Part shown: piece by piece, positions 32,661 through 43,759 of the stretch
Layout of the letters: each line of letters opens with the position of its first letter
Position numbering within the stretch: the stretch's first letter is position 1
The notes under the pieces: generated by a model
What the model was told of the DNA's origin: nothing
The model's input: the letters and a program-made list of their open reading frames with translations, nothing else
Databases searched by the model: none
Position numbers and translations under genes: made by a program
Source of the DNA: Streptomyces sp. MH60
GTDB lineage: Bacteria > Actinomycetota > Actinomycetes > Streptomycetales > Streptomycetaceae
Length of the DNA: 49,230 bases
Direction: 5' to 3'
NCBI RefSeq assembly: GCF_002939385.1
Contig: NZ_MULI01000055.1
Span: forward strand, 1 to 49,230

Positions 32661-35281
32661 TGACCGCCACCCCGGGGCACACCCCGACGATCGTGCTGGT
32701 CGGCCACGGCATGGTCGGCCAGCGTTTCCTGGAGGCCCTCGCCGAGCGCGGCCTGACCGGCACGCACCGCGTGGTCGTCCTGTGCGAGGAGCCGCGCCCC
32801 GCCTACGACCGCGTCCAGCTCACCTCGTACTTCTCGGGGAAGACCCCCGAGGACCTGTCGATGACCGACCCCGCCTTCATCACCGAGCACGGCATCGAGC
32901 TGCGCGTCGGGGACCCGGCGGAGACGGTCGACCGGGAGGCCCGCAAGGTGACCGCCCGCTCGGGGCTGGTCGTCGAGTACGACGTGCTCGTGCTGGCCAC
33001 CGGCTCCTACCCGTTCGTCCCGCCGGTGCCCGGCAAGGACGCCGAGGGCTGCTTCGTCTACCGGACGATCGAGGACCTCCTCGCCATCGAGGAGTACGCG
33101 AAGAACGTCACGACCGGTGCCGTGGTCGGCGGCGGGCTGCTCGGCCTGGAGGCCGCCGGGGCGCTGAAGGGCCTCGGACTCACCTCGCACATCGTGGAGT
33201 TCGCGCCCCGCCTGATGCCGGTGCAGGTCGACGAGGGCGGCGGCGCGGCGCTGCTGCGCACCATCGAGGAGATGGGCCTGTCGGTCCACACGGGTGTCGG
33301 CACCCAGGAGATCGTGGTCGACGAGGCGGGCGCCGTCACCGGTATGAAGCTGTCCGACGGCTCCGAACTCGCCACCGGCCTGGTGGTGTTCAGCGCCGGC
33401 GTCCGCCCCCGCGACCAGCTGGCCCGGGACTGCGGGCTCGCGGTCGGCGAGCGCGGCGGGATCAGCGTCGACGAGCGGTGCCGCACGGTCACCGACCCGC
33501 ACGTGTTCGCGATCGGCGAGTGCGCGCTGGCGGCCGACGGCCGGGTGTACGGGCTGGTGGCGCCCGGGTACGAGCAGGCCGAGACGGCCGCCGCGACCAT
33601 CGCCGCCGACGAGAGCGACCAGTTGACGTTCACCGGCGCCGACCTGTCCACCAAGCTGAAGCTGCTCGGCGTGGACGTGGCGTCCTTCGGCGACGCGCAC
33701 GGCACCGCCGAGGACTGCCTGGACGTCGTCTACTCCGACTCCCGCGCGGGCCTGTACAAGAAGCTGGTCGTCGGCCGCGACGGCACGCTGCTCGGCGGCA
33801 TCCTGATCGGCGACGCGGAGGCGTACGGCACCCTGCGGGCCTTCACCGGCTCGGTCCCGCCGGTCTCCCCCGAGTCGCTGGTGCTGCCCGCCGGTGCCGG
33901 TGCCCCGGTCCAGCTGGGCCCGGCCGCGCTGCCCGACGACGCGGTGATCTGCTCCTGCCACAACGTCACCAAGGGCACCATCCGCGGCGCGGTGACGGAG
34001 CACTCCTGCACGACCGTGCCCGAGGTGAAGAAGTGCACCAGGGCGGGGACCGGCTGCGGCTCCTGCGTCAAGGTGCTCGGCCAGCTGGTCACCGCCGAGC
34101 TGGAGGCGAGCGGCGTCGAGGTCGACAAGGGGCTGTGCGGCTGCTTCGCGCAGACCCGCGAGGAGCTGTACGAGATCGTCCGCGCCCTGCGGATCACCTC
34201 CTACCGGGAGCTGCTCGACCGGCACGGCCGGGACGGCGCGCGGGGCGGTGAGGGCTGCGAGGTGTGCAAGCCGACGGTCGGCTCGATCATCGCCTCGCTG
34301 GCCCCGGCGATCGGCGCGAGCGGCTACGTCCTGGAGGGCGAGCAGGCCGCGCTCCAGGACACCAACGACCACTTCCTCGCCAACCTCCAGCGCAACGGCT
34401 CGTACTCCGTCGTCCCGCGCATCCCGGGCGGCGAGATCGCGCCGGAGAAACTGATCGTCATCGGGGAGATCGCCCGGGACTTCGGGCTCTACACGAAGAT
34501 CACCGGCGGTCAGCGCATCGACATGTTCGGCGCCCGCGTCGAGCAGCTGCCGCTGATCTGGGCGCGGCTGGTGGACGCCGGCTTCGAGTCGGGGCACGCG
34601 TACGGGAAGTCGCTGCGCACGGTGAAGTCCTGCGTGGGGCAGACCTGGTGCCGCTACGGCGTCCAGGACTCGGTACGGATGGCGATCGACCTGGAGCTGC
34701 GCTACCGGGGCCTGAGGTCCCCGCACAAGCTCAAGTCGGCGGTCTCCGGGTGCGCCCGCGAGTGCGCCGAGGCCCAGTCGAAGGACTTCGGGGTGATCGC
34801 CACCTCCCACGGCTGGAACCTGTACGTCGGCGGCAACGGCGGCGCCACCCCGCGCCACGCGGACCTGCTCGCGCAGGACCTCTCCGACGCCGAACTGGTC
34901 CGCCTGATCGACCGGTTCCTGATGTTCTACATCCGCACCGCCGACAAGCTGGAGCGCACCTCCACCTGGCTGGAGCGCATCCCCGGCGGCCTGGACCACG
35001 TACGGGACGTGGTGGTGCACGACTCGCTCGGCATCTGCGACGAGCTGGAGTCCCTGATGCGGGCCCACGTCGCGCACTACCGGGACGAGTGGGCGGAGAC
35101 CATCAGCGACCCGGAGAAGCTGGCGCGGTTCGTGTCCTTCGTGAACGCGCCCGACACCCCCGACCCGGTCGTGGGCTTCGTGCCCGAGCGCGACCAGATG
35201 AAGCCCGACCTGCCGCTGCTGGACATCGGCCGGCGGCGCCCCTCGGAAGACGGCCTCCTGGAAGGAAGCACCCGGCGATGA
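32660..35281 (+). CDS. nirB: assimilatory nitrite reductase (NAD(P)H), large subunit
   Basis: 873 residues. It reduces nitrite to ammonium. An N-terminal FAD domain (IVLVGHGMVGQRFLEAL) and NADH domain (AVVGGGLLGLEAAGALKGLG) are followed by a BFD-like [2Fe-2S] segment (ICSCHNVTKG ... TGCGSC). A second Cys pair (CEVCKP) precedes the sulfite/nitrite reductase half-domains. The siroheme/[4Fe-4S] ligands are in SCVGQTWCRYG and SGCARECAEAQ (C-x5-C and C-x3-C). aagacggaggctcc serves as ribosome site; the start overlaps the preceding stop. Its own stop overlaps nirD by 4 bp (ATGA). Confidence 0.96.
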   Translation: MTATPGHTPTIVLVGHGMVGQRFLEALAERGLTGTHRVVVLCEEPRPAYDRVQLTSYFSGKTPEDLSMTDPAFITEHGIELRVGDPAETVDREARKVTARSGLVVEYDVLVLATGSYPFVPPVPGKDAEGCFVYRTIEDLLAIEEYAKNVTTGAVVGGGLLGLEAAGALKGLGLTSHIVEFAPRLMPVQVDEGGGAALLRTIEEMGLSVHTGVGTQEIVVDEAGAVTGMKLSDGSELATGLVVFSAGVRPRDQLARDCGLAVGERGGISVDERCRTVTDPHVFAIGECALAADGRVYGLVAPGYEQAETAAATIAADESDQLTFTGADLSTKLKLLGVDVASFGDAHGTAEDCLDVVYSDSRAGLYKKLVVGRDGTLLGGILIGDAEAYGTLRAFTGSVPPVSPESLVLPAGAGAPVQLGPAALPDDAVICSCHNVTKGTIRGAVTEHSCTTVPEVKKCTRAGTGCGSCVKVLGQLVTAELEASGVEVDKGLCGCFAQTREELYEIVRALRITSYRELLDRHGRDGARGGEGCEVCKPTVGSIIASLAPAIGASGYVLEGEQAALQDTNDHFLANLQRNGSYSVVPRIPGGEIAPEKLIVIGEIARDFGLYTKITGGQRIDMFGARVEQLPLIWARLVDAGFESGHAYGKSLRTVKSCVGQTWCRYGVQDSVRMAIDLELRYRGLRSPHKLKSAVSGCARECAEAQSKDFGVIATSHGWNLYVGGNGGATPRHADLLAQDLSDAELVRLIDRFLMFYIRTADKLERTSTWLERIPGGLDHVRDVVVHDSLGICDELESLMRAHVAHYRDEWAETISDPEKLARFVSFVNAPDTPDPVVGFVPERDQMKPDLPLLDIGRRRPSEDGLLEGSTRR

Positions 35282-35643
35282 CCCTGGCACCCGAGTCCCT
35301 GGCACCCGAGACGACCGACCTGAAGGTGCGGCTGAGGCTGACCGACGACTGGTTCACGGCCTGCGACCTCGGCGTCCTGCTCCCGGGCCGGGGCGTGGCG
35401 GCCCTGCTCCCGGACGGCGGCCAGGTCGCCCTGTTCCGCGACCGGGACGGCGGGCTGTACGCCATCGACAACCGGGACCCGTTCACCGGCGCGGCCGTCC
35501 TCTCCCGCGGCCTGACCGGCACCCACCGGGGCCGCCCGTTCGTCGCCTCGCCGCTGCTCAAGCAGCGCTTCGACCTCACGACCGGCGAGTGCCTGGACGA
35601 CGCGGCGGTCCGGGTGGACACGTACGAGGTGAAGGCCGCCTGA
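35278..35643 (+). CDS. nirD: nitrite reductase (NAD(P)H), small subunit
   Basis: 121 residues with the Rieske-like fold of NirD (WFTACDLGVLLPGRGVAALL, then LYAIDNRDPFTGAAVLSRGL). The C-x-H and C-x2-H cluster ligands of true Rieske proteins are missing, as is normal for NirD, so it is a structural partner rather than an electron carrier. The ATG overlaps the nirB stop codon and ggaaggaagc is the ribosome site. The N terminus has a small repeat (LAPESLAPE). It is the last gene of the operon; a convergent SDR gene ends 51 bp further on. Confidence 0.94.
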   Translation: MTLAPESLAPETTDLKVRLRLTDDWFTACDLGVLLPGRGVAALLPDGGQVALFRDRDGGLYAIDNRDPFTGAAVLSRGLTGTHRGRPFVASPLLKQRFDLTTGECLDDAAVRVDTYEVKAA

Positions 35644-35694
35644 CCCGTCCGGCGTGGCCGTGCACGACGCGGGCGCGGGCGGCCCCGGAGCCCC

Positions 35695-36627
35695 TCAGGG
35701 CAGCAGCGGCTCGTAGACGACCCCGGTCAGCCGCTCGGAGGCGGCCCACAGCCGCTCCCCCAGCGCGTCGTCGGTGGTCCAGGACGCCCGCCAGGACGGT
35801 GCGGGCGCCCCGCGCCACATCGCGAAGGACGGGCCGGTGAAGGAGTCGGAGGGCACGCCGGGCGCGGTCGCCGCGTACAGGACGGGCAGCGCGCCGGCCT
35901 CCGGGGACTGGGCGACGACCCGGCTCCCGAGCCGCGCCAGCCGCTCGGCGAGCCGGCGCCCCTCGGCCCGGGGCCCGGCGGCATGGAGTCCGGTCTCCGC
36001 GTACCCGGGGTGGGCGGCGACCGCGCGTACGTCAAAGGCGCCCTCCCGGGCCGCGAGCCGGCGCGCCAGTTCGTGGGTGAAGAGGAGGTTGGCGGACTTC
36101 GAGCGGGCGTAGGCGGTCCAGCGCCCGTACCGGCGCACGCTGTTGAGGTCGCGCGGATCGACGTTGGCCAGCACGTGCAGGAAGCTGGAGACGGTCACGA
36201 TCCTGGCTCCGGGCGCGGCCAGCAGGGAGGGCAGCAGCAGCCCGGTGAGGGCGAAGTGCCCCAGGTGGTTGACGCCGAACTGGGTCTCGAAGCCGTCCAC
36301 CGTCGTGCTGTGCGGCAGCGCCATCACCCCGGCGTTGTTGACGAGGAGATCCACCCGCTCGTACGGCAGTCCGTAGGCGAACTCCCGGACCGAGGCGAGG
36401 TCACCGAGGTCCAGCCGCGCCGGTTCCACGGCGGCGGAGGGCACCTCGCCGAGCAGGCGAGCCACGGCCGCGCTCCCCCGCTCGGCGCTGCGGCAGGCGA
36501 GCACGACGGACGCGCCCTTGCGCGCCAGCTCCCGGGCGATCACGTAGCCGAGGCCGCCGTTGGCCCCGGTGACGACGGCGACGCGCCCGTCCAGGTCGGG
36601 GATGTCGCCCGTGCTCCAGCCGGTCAT
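35695..36627 (-). CDS. SDR-family oxidoreductase (retinol/protochlorophyllide-reductase-like)
   Basis: 310 residues. An extended SDR-like protein with AVVTGANGGLGYVIARELARKG, LLVNNAGVMALP, the Ser in VTVSSFLH and the active-site YARSKSANLLF, the pattern of the WWOX/protochlorophyllide reductase-like group. Substrate unknown. It ends just beyond nirD, to which it is convergent. It starts at ATG 36627 after gaaggagccgcgg. Confidence 0.92.
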   Translation of the reverse strand: MTGWSTGDIPDLDGRVAVVTGANGGLGYVIARELARKGASVVLACRSAERGSAAVARLLGEVPSAAVEPARLDLGDLASVREFAYGLPYERVDLLVNNAGVMALPHSTTVDGFETQFGVNHLGHFALTGLLLPSLLAAPGARIVTVSSFLHVLANVDPRDLNSVRRYGRWTAYARSKSANLLFTHELARRLAAREGAFDVRAVAAHPGYAETGLHAAGPRAEGRRLAERLARLGSRVVAQSPEAGALPVLYAATAPGVPSDSFTGPSFAMWRGAPAPSWRASWTTDDALGERLWAASERLTGVVYEPLLP

Positions 36628-36750
36628 CCGCGGCTCCTTCGCTGGTCGGGACCTCTCTCACCGTACGCGCCCGGCGGGCCTGAGCGGAGAGTTACCGTCC
36701 GGTCACGTCACGTTCCCATCACGAGTCCTTCATATCTCCACCACTTCTCG

Positions 36751-36776
36751 GTCACCTCAATAGCTTCGTCACCTCA
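36751..36776 (+). repeat. direct repeat gtcacctca upstream of the Excalibur gene
   Basis: Two identical 9-bp copies at 36751-36759 and 36768-36776, 17 bp apart, 35 bp before the start codon, in an unusually AT-richer stretch of the divergent intergenic region (36628-36810). This could be a regulator site. Nothing else is seen in the gap. Confidence 0.4.
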
Positions 36777-36810
36777 CATCCGCTCTTCCCCACCATTCCC
36801 GGGACTCTCG

Positions 36811-37269
36811 ATGAAGCTGCTCCGCAAGCCCGCCGCCGTGACCGTCGCCGCGCTGGCCCTGGCCGCCCTGCCGGCCGCCGCCGCCCAGGCGCACGACGGC
36901 GCCCACCCGTTCAAGAACTGCACCGAGGCGTACGACGCCGGGTACTCCAACATCAAGAAGGGTGACGAGCACTACGGCGAGCACCTGGACCGCGACAAGG
37001 ACGGCGTCGGCTGCGACAGGCCGCCGGCCGGTTTCGTGCCCGCCGACGACCAGGACACCGACGACGCGGCGGGCTCCGGGAGCGGCAAGGACTCCGGGAG
37101 CGAGGAGGGCGGCGGGGACGAGGCCGCCGGGCAGCAGGGCACCGACCTGGCCGAGACCGGCGGCGACGACAGCACGCCGTACCTCGCGGCGGGCGGCGGG
37201 ATCGTCGTGCTCGCGGGCGGCGGACTGCTGCTGGCCACGCGGCGGCGCCGGGGCGACGGCGCCGCCTGA
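36811..37269 (+). CDS. Excalibur-domain protein with LAETG sorting signal
   Basis: 152 residues. A signal peptide (to AAAQA, about residue 27) leads into an Excalibur calcium-binding domain (FKNCTEAYDAG ... DRDKDGVGCDR) with the EF-hand-like DxDxDG loop framed by two Cys. A disordered acidic Gly/Ser linker follows, then LAETG, a hydrophobic helix (LAAGGGIVVLAGGGLLLA) and a basic RRRRGD tail. LAxTG is the motif used by class E sortases in Streptomyces, so the protein should be attached covalently to the cell wall. No sortase E is in the window. No good Shine-Dalgarno precedes the ATG. Confidence 0.88.
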   Translation: MKLLRKPAAVTVAALALAALPAAAAQAHDGAHPFKNCTEAYDAGYSNIKKGDEHYGEHLDRDKDGVGCDRPPAGFVPADDQDTDDAAGSGSGKDSGSEEGGGDEAAGQQGTDLAETGGDDSTPYLAAGGGIVVLAGGGLLLATRRRRGDGAA

Positions 37270-37300
37270 CCCCGCGTGCGGCGCGCGGAGCCCCGTCGGT

Positions 37301-38509
37301 TCAGCGGCGGGGCTCCGGCGTCTTCAGGCTGAAGGCGGCGCTGCTCAGCCAGCGCCGTGCGGCCCGGGCCACCGGGCGCTCCACGAACCGCTGCACGACG
37401 TAGGAGAGCGCGACCAGGGCGGCGACGGTGACGCAGACCACGACCCACGGGTGGGCCCGGTCGCCGAAGCGGTGCAGGACGTTGACGCCGATGGCGTCGT
37501 GCAGCAGGTACAGCGGGAAGGTCAGGGTGCCCGCGACGGTCAGCCCGCGCCAGCGGACGCGGCTGGTCCAGCCGAGCGCGACGGCGGCGATCAGCAGGAA
37601 GAACACCGTGATCACCACGACCAGCCAGGCGCGGTCCGGCTGCCAGGAGTCCCAGTTGAGGCGGCCCCCGTCGGGCGTCAGCAGGTAGTGCAGCGCCACC
37701 AGCCACGACATGGCGACGATGCCCCACAGCAGCGGGGTCGGCCGGTAGCGGTACATCAGGTAGAAGGCCATGCCCGCGATGAAGTACGGGGCGGACGGCG
37801 GGTTCGTCAGCAGCGTGAGCAGGTGGATGTCGGCGCTGGGGGCCAGCACGGCGGCGACCGTCCACAGGCCGCAGTAGATCACCACGCGCTGGTAGGTCAG
37901 GCCCTTCCACACCACGACCGCGAAGGTCAGGTAGAAGCACAGCTCGGGCCAGAGCGTCCAGTAGACGGAGTCGAGGTGCTCCACCCCGAGCGGGGTCTGG
38001 AGCATCGTCAGGTTGGCGAAGAGCACCCGCGGGTGCGGGTGTCCGAACGGGTTGTCGGCGAAGTAGACCACGCAGGCCGTGATGGCGATGGCCGCCCAGT
38101 ACATCGGGTAGAGCCGGGTGACGCGGGAGATGAAGAAGTCGCGCGGGGTGCGGCCCCACGCGCTCATGCAGATGACGAAACCGCTGATCAGGAAGAAGAG
38201 TTCGACGCCGAGCCGGCCGTAGGCGAAGTAACCGTGGGCCTCGGGGAAGACGTCTTCGACGGGGCGGTCCCAGATGGTCTGCATCGTGGAGGGCACCTGG
38301 CCGACGAAGTGGAAGAAGACCACGGACAGGGCGGCCAGGAAACGCAGTCCGTCCAGGGCCGCGAGCCGGTTCCTGCGGACCGGGGGCCCGGCCTCGGGGA
38401 CCGTCTCCCGGGCGCCGGTCCGGGGGCTCGGCACCGCGTCGGCGGTTCTGCCGCCGGTTCCCTCCCGGGTGGTCGTGCCGGCCGTGTCCCGGTGCTCCGT
38501 CTGCGTCAT
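37301..38509 (-). CDS. acyltransferase 3 family integral membrane protein
   Basis: 402 residues. A polar N-terminal tail of about 45 residues precedes a 10-helix OafA/acyltransferase-3 domain. The conserved opening is RLAALDGLRFLAALSVVFFHFVG, with the catalytic-type His in FFHFVG, followed by ELFFLISGFVICMS and FFISRVTRLYPMYWAAI. The family moves acetyl or other acyl groups onto cell-surface sugars, lipids or antibiotics. No partner biosynthesis gene lies beside it, so the acceptor is unknown. It is convergent with the Excalibur gene. The segment 38510-38620 upstream shows no gene. Confidence 0.92.
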   Translation of the reverse strand: MTQTEHRDTAGTTTREGTGGRTADAVPSPRTGARETVPEAGPPVRRNRLAALDGLRFLAALSVVFFHFVGQVPSTMQTIWDRPVEDVFPEAHGYFAYGRLGVELFFLISGFVICMSAWGRTPRDFFISRVTRLYPMYWAAIAITACVVYFADNPFGHPHPRVLFANLTMLQTPLGVEHLDSVYWTLWPELCFYLTFAVVVWKGLTYQRVVIYCGLWTVAAVLAPSADIHLLTLLTNPPSAPYFIAGMAFYLMYRYRPTPLLWGIVAMSWLVALHYLLTPDGGRLNWDSWQPDRAWLVVVITVFFLLIAAVALGWTSRVRWRGLTVAGTLTFPLYLLHDAIGVNVLHRFGDRAHPWVVVCVTVAALVALSYVVQRFVERPVARAARRWLSSAAFSLKTPEPRR

Positions 38510-38620
38510 CCAACCACCGTTCCGGGTGTCGGCCGCTGTCCGCTGCCAGGGCCCTCCAACTCTGCTGACAGCTTGCTGCTGCTCAGCACACGGGAATTCA
38601 CACCGTTGGACGTGTCACAA

Positions 38621-38650
38621 AAGGCGGCACCCCCGCACGGGTGCCGCCTT
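38621..38650 (-). terminator. Rho-independent terminator of ppdK
   Basis: 12-bp perfect stem aaggcggcaccc/gggtgccgcctt with a 6-nt loop. On the minus strand it runs into ttttg, 85 bp past the ppdK stop codon. It isolates ppdK from the acyltransferase gene. Confidence 0.85.
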
Positions 38651-38734
38651 CTCGTGGACCGGAGCCGCCGCCGATCGGTGAGGGTGGTCGGGTGACAGAC
38701 GGCGGCTCCGGGGCCTCGGGGCCCCTTTCGGGGA

Positions 38735-41464
<2,730 letters not shown>

Positions 41465-41509
41465 GGGTCTCGACTCCTCGAGGACGCGGTGGCTGCCCTG
41501 ACGGCGAGG

Positions 41510-41539
41510 AATGTACCCAGATCAAAGGCACCTGGGTAC
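41510..41539 (-). promoter_or_regulatory. -10 box and overlapping inverted repeat upstream of ppdK
   Basis: TACATT on the minus strand (41510-41515) is a credible -10, about 46 bp before the GTG. It overlaps gtacccag (41513-41520), whose exact complement ctgggtac lies at 41532-41539 (8-bp arms, 11-nt spacer). The placement between -10 and -35 suggests a repressor operator. Confidence 0.55.
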
Positions 41540-41666
41540 GTCCACTTGCGCGTCACGCGCCCGTAACCACTCGTCCGCCAGCGGATCGAAAGTCAAGGCT
41601 TGGCAAGCGACCGACCGCTTGTGTTTTCACTTCTTGAACGAATGAACTCTTCCGTACGGCTTCCCT

Positions 41667-41802
41667 CGCTCATCAGAGCGGCATTCTCCACGTTTGAGTT
41701 CGATCGATGAACGATCAAGGTGTGGCACTCAGTGCCACACCTTGGAGAAGTGGAGTCGTTCTAGATCCGCTCATCTGAGCGCCACTCCTATCAGAGGTGG
41801 CG
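41667..41802. promoter_or_regulatory. cluster of palindromes in the ppdK / sulfatase-like gene gap
   Basis: Within the gene-free stretch 41465-41946 three dyads stand close together: cgctc-atca-gagcg (41667-41680), a 29-bp dyad with 14-bp arms caaggtgtggcact/agtgccacaccttg and a single central C (41716-41744), and cgctca-tc-tgagcg (41768-41781). The outer two are near-copies, 101 bp apart, each followed by a c-rich ...actc/...attc tail. A further cgccac/gtggcg hairpin ends at 41802. The one-base centre of the middle dyad fits a DNA operator better than an RNA terminator. Confidence 0.7.
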
Positions 41803-41946
41803 AGAATCACGCTCCCACAGACCGCCGGATTTCACCATGCGGACCGGTGAACGGACCGCTCGTGCCGGACGTACGAGAGTCCGGCGGGTCCCGGCCCCCT
41901 CGCCGGGGCCCGCCGTCCACCGGGTTTCGCACGGAAGGACCTTCGG

Positions 41947-43728
41947 GTGCCCGTCATCACGCCTTTCCGCCGGCCGCCGCGCCCCACCGACGACGCTCCC
42001 GACGACCCCGACACCCCCGTTCCCGCCCCGCTCGGCGCCCTCAAGTCCCTCTGGACCGGCCTCGCCCGCCGGCACGCCTGGCGCATCCGGCATCCGCGCG
42101 CCGCCCGCGTCGTCCGCCGGGTCACCACGGCCCTTTCGGCCATTCTGGTTCTCGGGGCGCTGCTGCTGCCCAACACACTCGTCGCCGTGGAGCCCAGCCG
42201 CTTCGCGCGGATCCCGGCGGAGGCGGTCGTCGCGGCGGTGCTGCTGCTCTGCCTGCCCCGCGTGCCGCGCCTGGTGGCGGCGGCGCTGTTCGGGACCGCC
42301 CTCGGGGCGCTGACCGTGCTGAACCTGCTCGACATGGGCTTCACCGAGTACCTGGGCCGGAGTTTCAACCTGGTCCTGGACTGGGGGCTGCTCGACGACG
42401 CGCAGTCGTTCGTGGCGGACTCGATGGGCGGGGCGGCGGCGACCTGGGCCGCGGTGGGCGCCGTGGTGCTGGCCGCCTCGCTGCTGGTGGTCATGGCGCT
42501 GGCGGCGGTCCGGCTCGGCGAGCTGCTCGCCGCGCACCGGGAGCGGGCGGCGCGGGGCGCGCTGATGGCGGCCACCGTGTGGATGACCTGCGTGGCGCTG
42601 GGTGTGCAGACCTTCGGCGTGCCGGTCGCCACCACGAGCGCCTCCCGGGCCGCCGAGGCGCAGGCGCACCGGGTGGTGGACACGCTGCGGGACGAGGCGG
42701 CCTTCGCGAAGGAGGCGAAGGCGGACCGCTTCGGCGCCACCCCCGGCACCGAGCTGGTGCCGGACCTGCGCGGCAAGGACATGATCTTCACGTTCATCGA
42801 GAGCTACGGCCGCAGCGCGATCGAGGACCCGGTGATGGCACCGGGTGTCGGCCGGACGCTGGACGCGAGCACCGGGGCGCTGGCGAAGGCGGGCTTCCAC
42901 GCCCGCAGCGGCTGGCTGACCTCGGCGACGTACGGCGGCAGCAGCTGGCTCGGCCACTCCACCTTCCTGTCCGGCCTGTGGGTGGACAACCAGCAGCGCT
43001 ACCGCACCGTGACCGCGGGCGACCACCTCACGCTCACCAAGGCGTTCGGGAAGACCGGCGACTGGGACACGGTCGGGGTCATGCCGGGCGTGCAGAAGGC
43101 CTGGCCGGAGGCGGACTGGTACGGCCTGGACAAGGTCTACGACGCGTCCGACGTGGGCTACCGGGGGCCGAAGTTCAGCTGGTCGACGATGCCCGACCAG
43201 TACGCGCTGGAGGCGTTCCAGCGCCTGGAGCACGGCAGGAAGCGGGACAAGCCGTTGATGGCGGAGGTCATCCTCACCTCCAGCCACCAGCCCTGGGCAC
43301 CGGTCCCGAGGATGGTCGGCTGGGACGAGGTCGGCGACGGTTCGGTGTACGACGGGATCGAGGCGGCGGGCGTGAAGGCGTCCGACATCATCACCGACTC
43401 GGCCCGCTCGAAGGAGGAGTACGGCAAGTCGATCCAGTACTCGGTCACCAGCCTCACCCAGTGGCTGGAGCGCTACGGCACCGACGACACCGTCCTCGTC
43501 TTCCTCGGCGACCACCAGCCGCTCGCCCGCGTCAGCGGGAACAAGGCGAGCCGGGACGTCCCGGTGTCGATCGTCGCCAAGGACCCGAAGGTGCTCGACG
43601 CGATCGACGACTGGCACTGGACGGAGGGGCTGAAGCCGGCCGAGGACGCCCCGGTGTGGCGGATGAGTTCCTTCCGCGACCGCTTCCTGACGGCGTACGG
43701 CTCCGTCCCGCACCCCACGAAGGGCTGA
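41947..43728 (+). CDS. LtaS/sulfatase-family membrane enzyme
   Basis: 593 residues from the GTG at 41947 (acggaagg upstream). The N-terminal part (to about residue 240) has a Pro-rich cytoplasmic tail and four to five membrane helices, among them ALSAILVLGALLLPNTLVAV. The extracellular domain is of the alkaline-phosphatase/sulfatase fold: MIFTFIESYGRSA carries a probable metal-binding Glu, the nucleophile Thr/Ser is likely in SSWLGHSTFLSGL, and late ligands are in TSSHQPWAP and FLGDHQPLAR. This is the layout of polyglycerolphosphate or phosphoethanolamine transferases. The substrate, a cell-wall or lipid polymer, is not known. No partner gene is adjacent. Confidence 0.85.
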   Translation: MPVITPFRRPPRPTDDAPDDPDTPVPAPLGALKSLWTGLARRHAWRIRHPRAARVVRRVTTALSAILVLGALLLPNTLVAVEPSRFARIPAEAVVAAVLLLCLPRVPRLVAAALFGTALGALTVLNLLDMGFTEYLGRSFNLVLDWGLLDDAQSFVADSMGGAAATWAAVGAVVLAASLLVVMALAAVRLGELLAAHRERAARGALMAATVWMTCVALGVQTFGVPVATTSASRAAEAQAHRVVDTLRDEAAFAKEAKADRFGATPGTELVPDLRGKDMIFTFIESYGRSAIEDPVMAPGVGRTLDASTGALAKAGFHARSGWLTSATYGGSSWLGHSTFLSGLWVDNQQRYRTVTAGDHLTLTKAFGKTGDWDTVGVMPGVQKAWPEADWYGLDKVYDASDVGYRGPKFSWSTMPDQYALEAFQRLEHGRKRDKPLMAEVILTSSHQPWAPVPRMVGWDEVGDGSVYDGIEAAGVKASDIITDSARSKEEYGKSIQYSVTSLTQWLERYGTDDTVLVFLGDHQPLARVSGNKASRDVPVSIVAKDPKVLDAIDDWHWTEGLKPAEDAPVWRMSSFRDRFLTAYGSVPHPTKG

Positions 43729-43759
43729 CCGGCCACGCACCGGGCGGGCCGGGGTCCGG

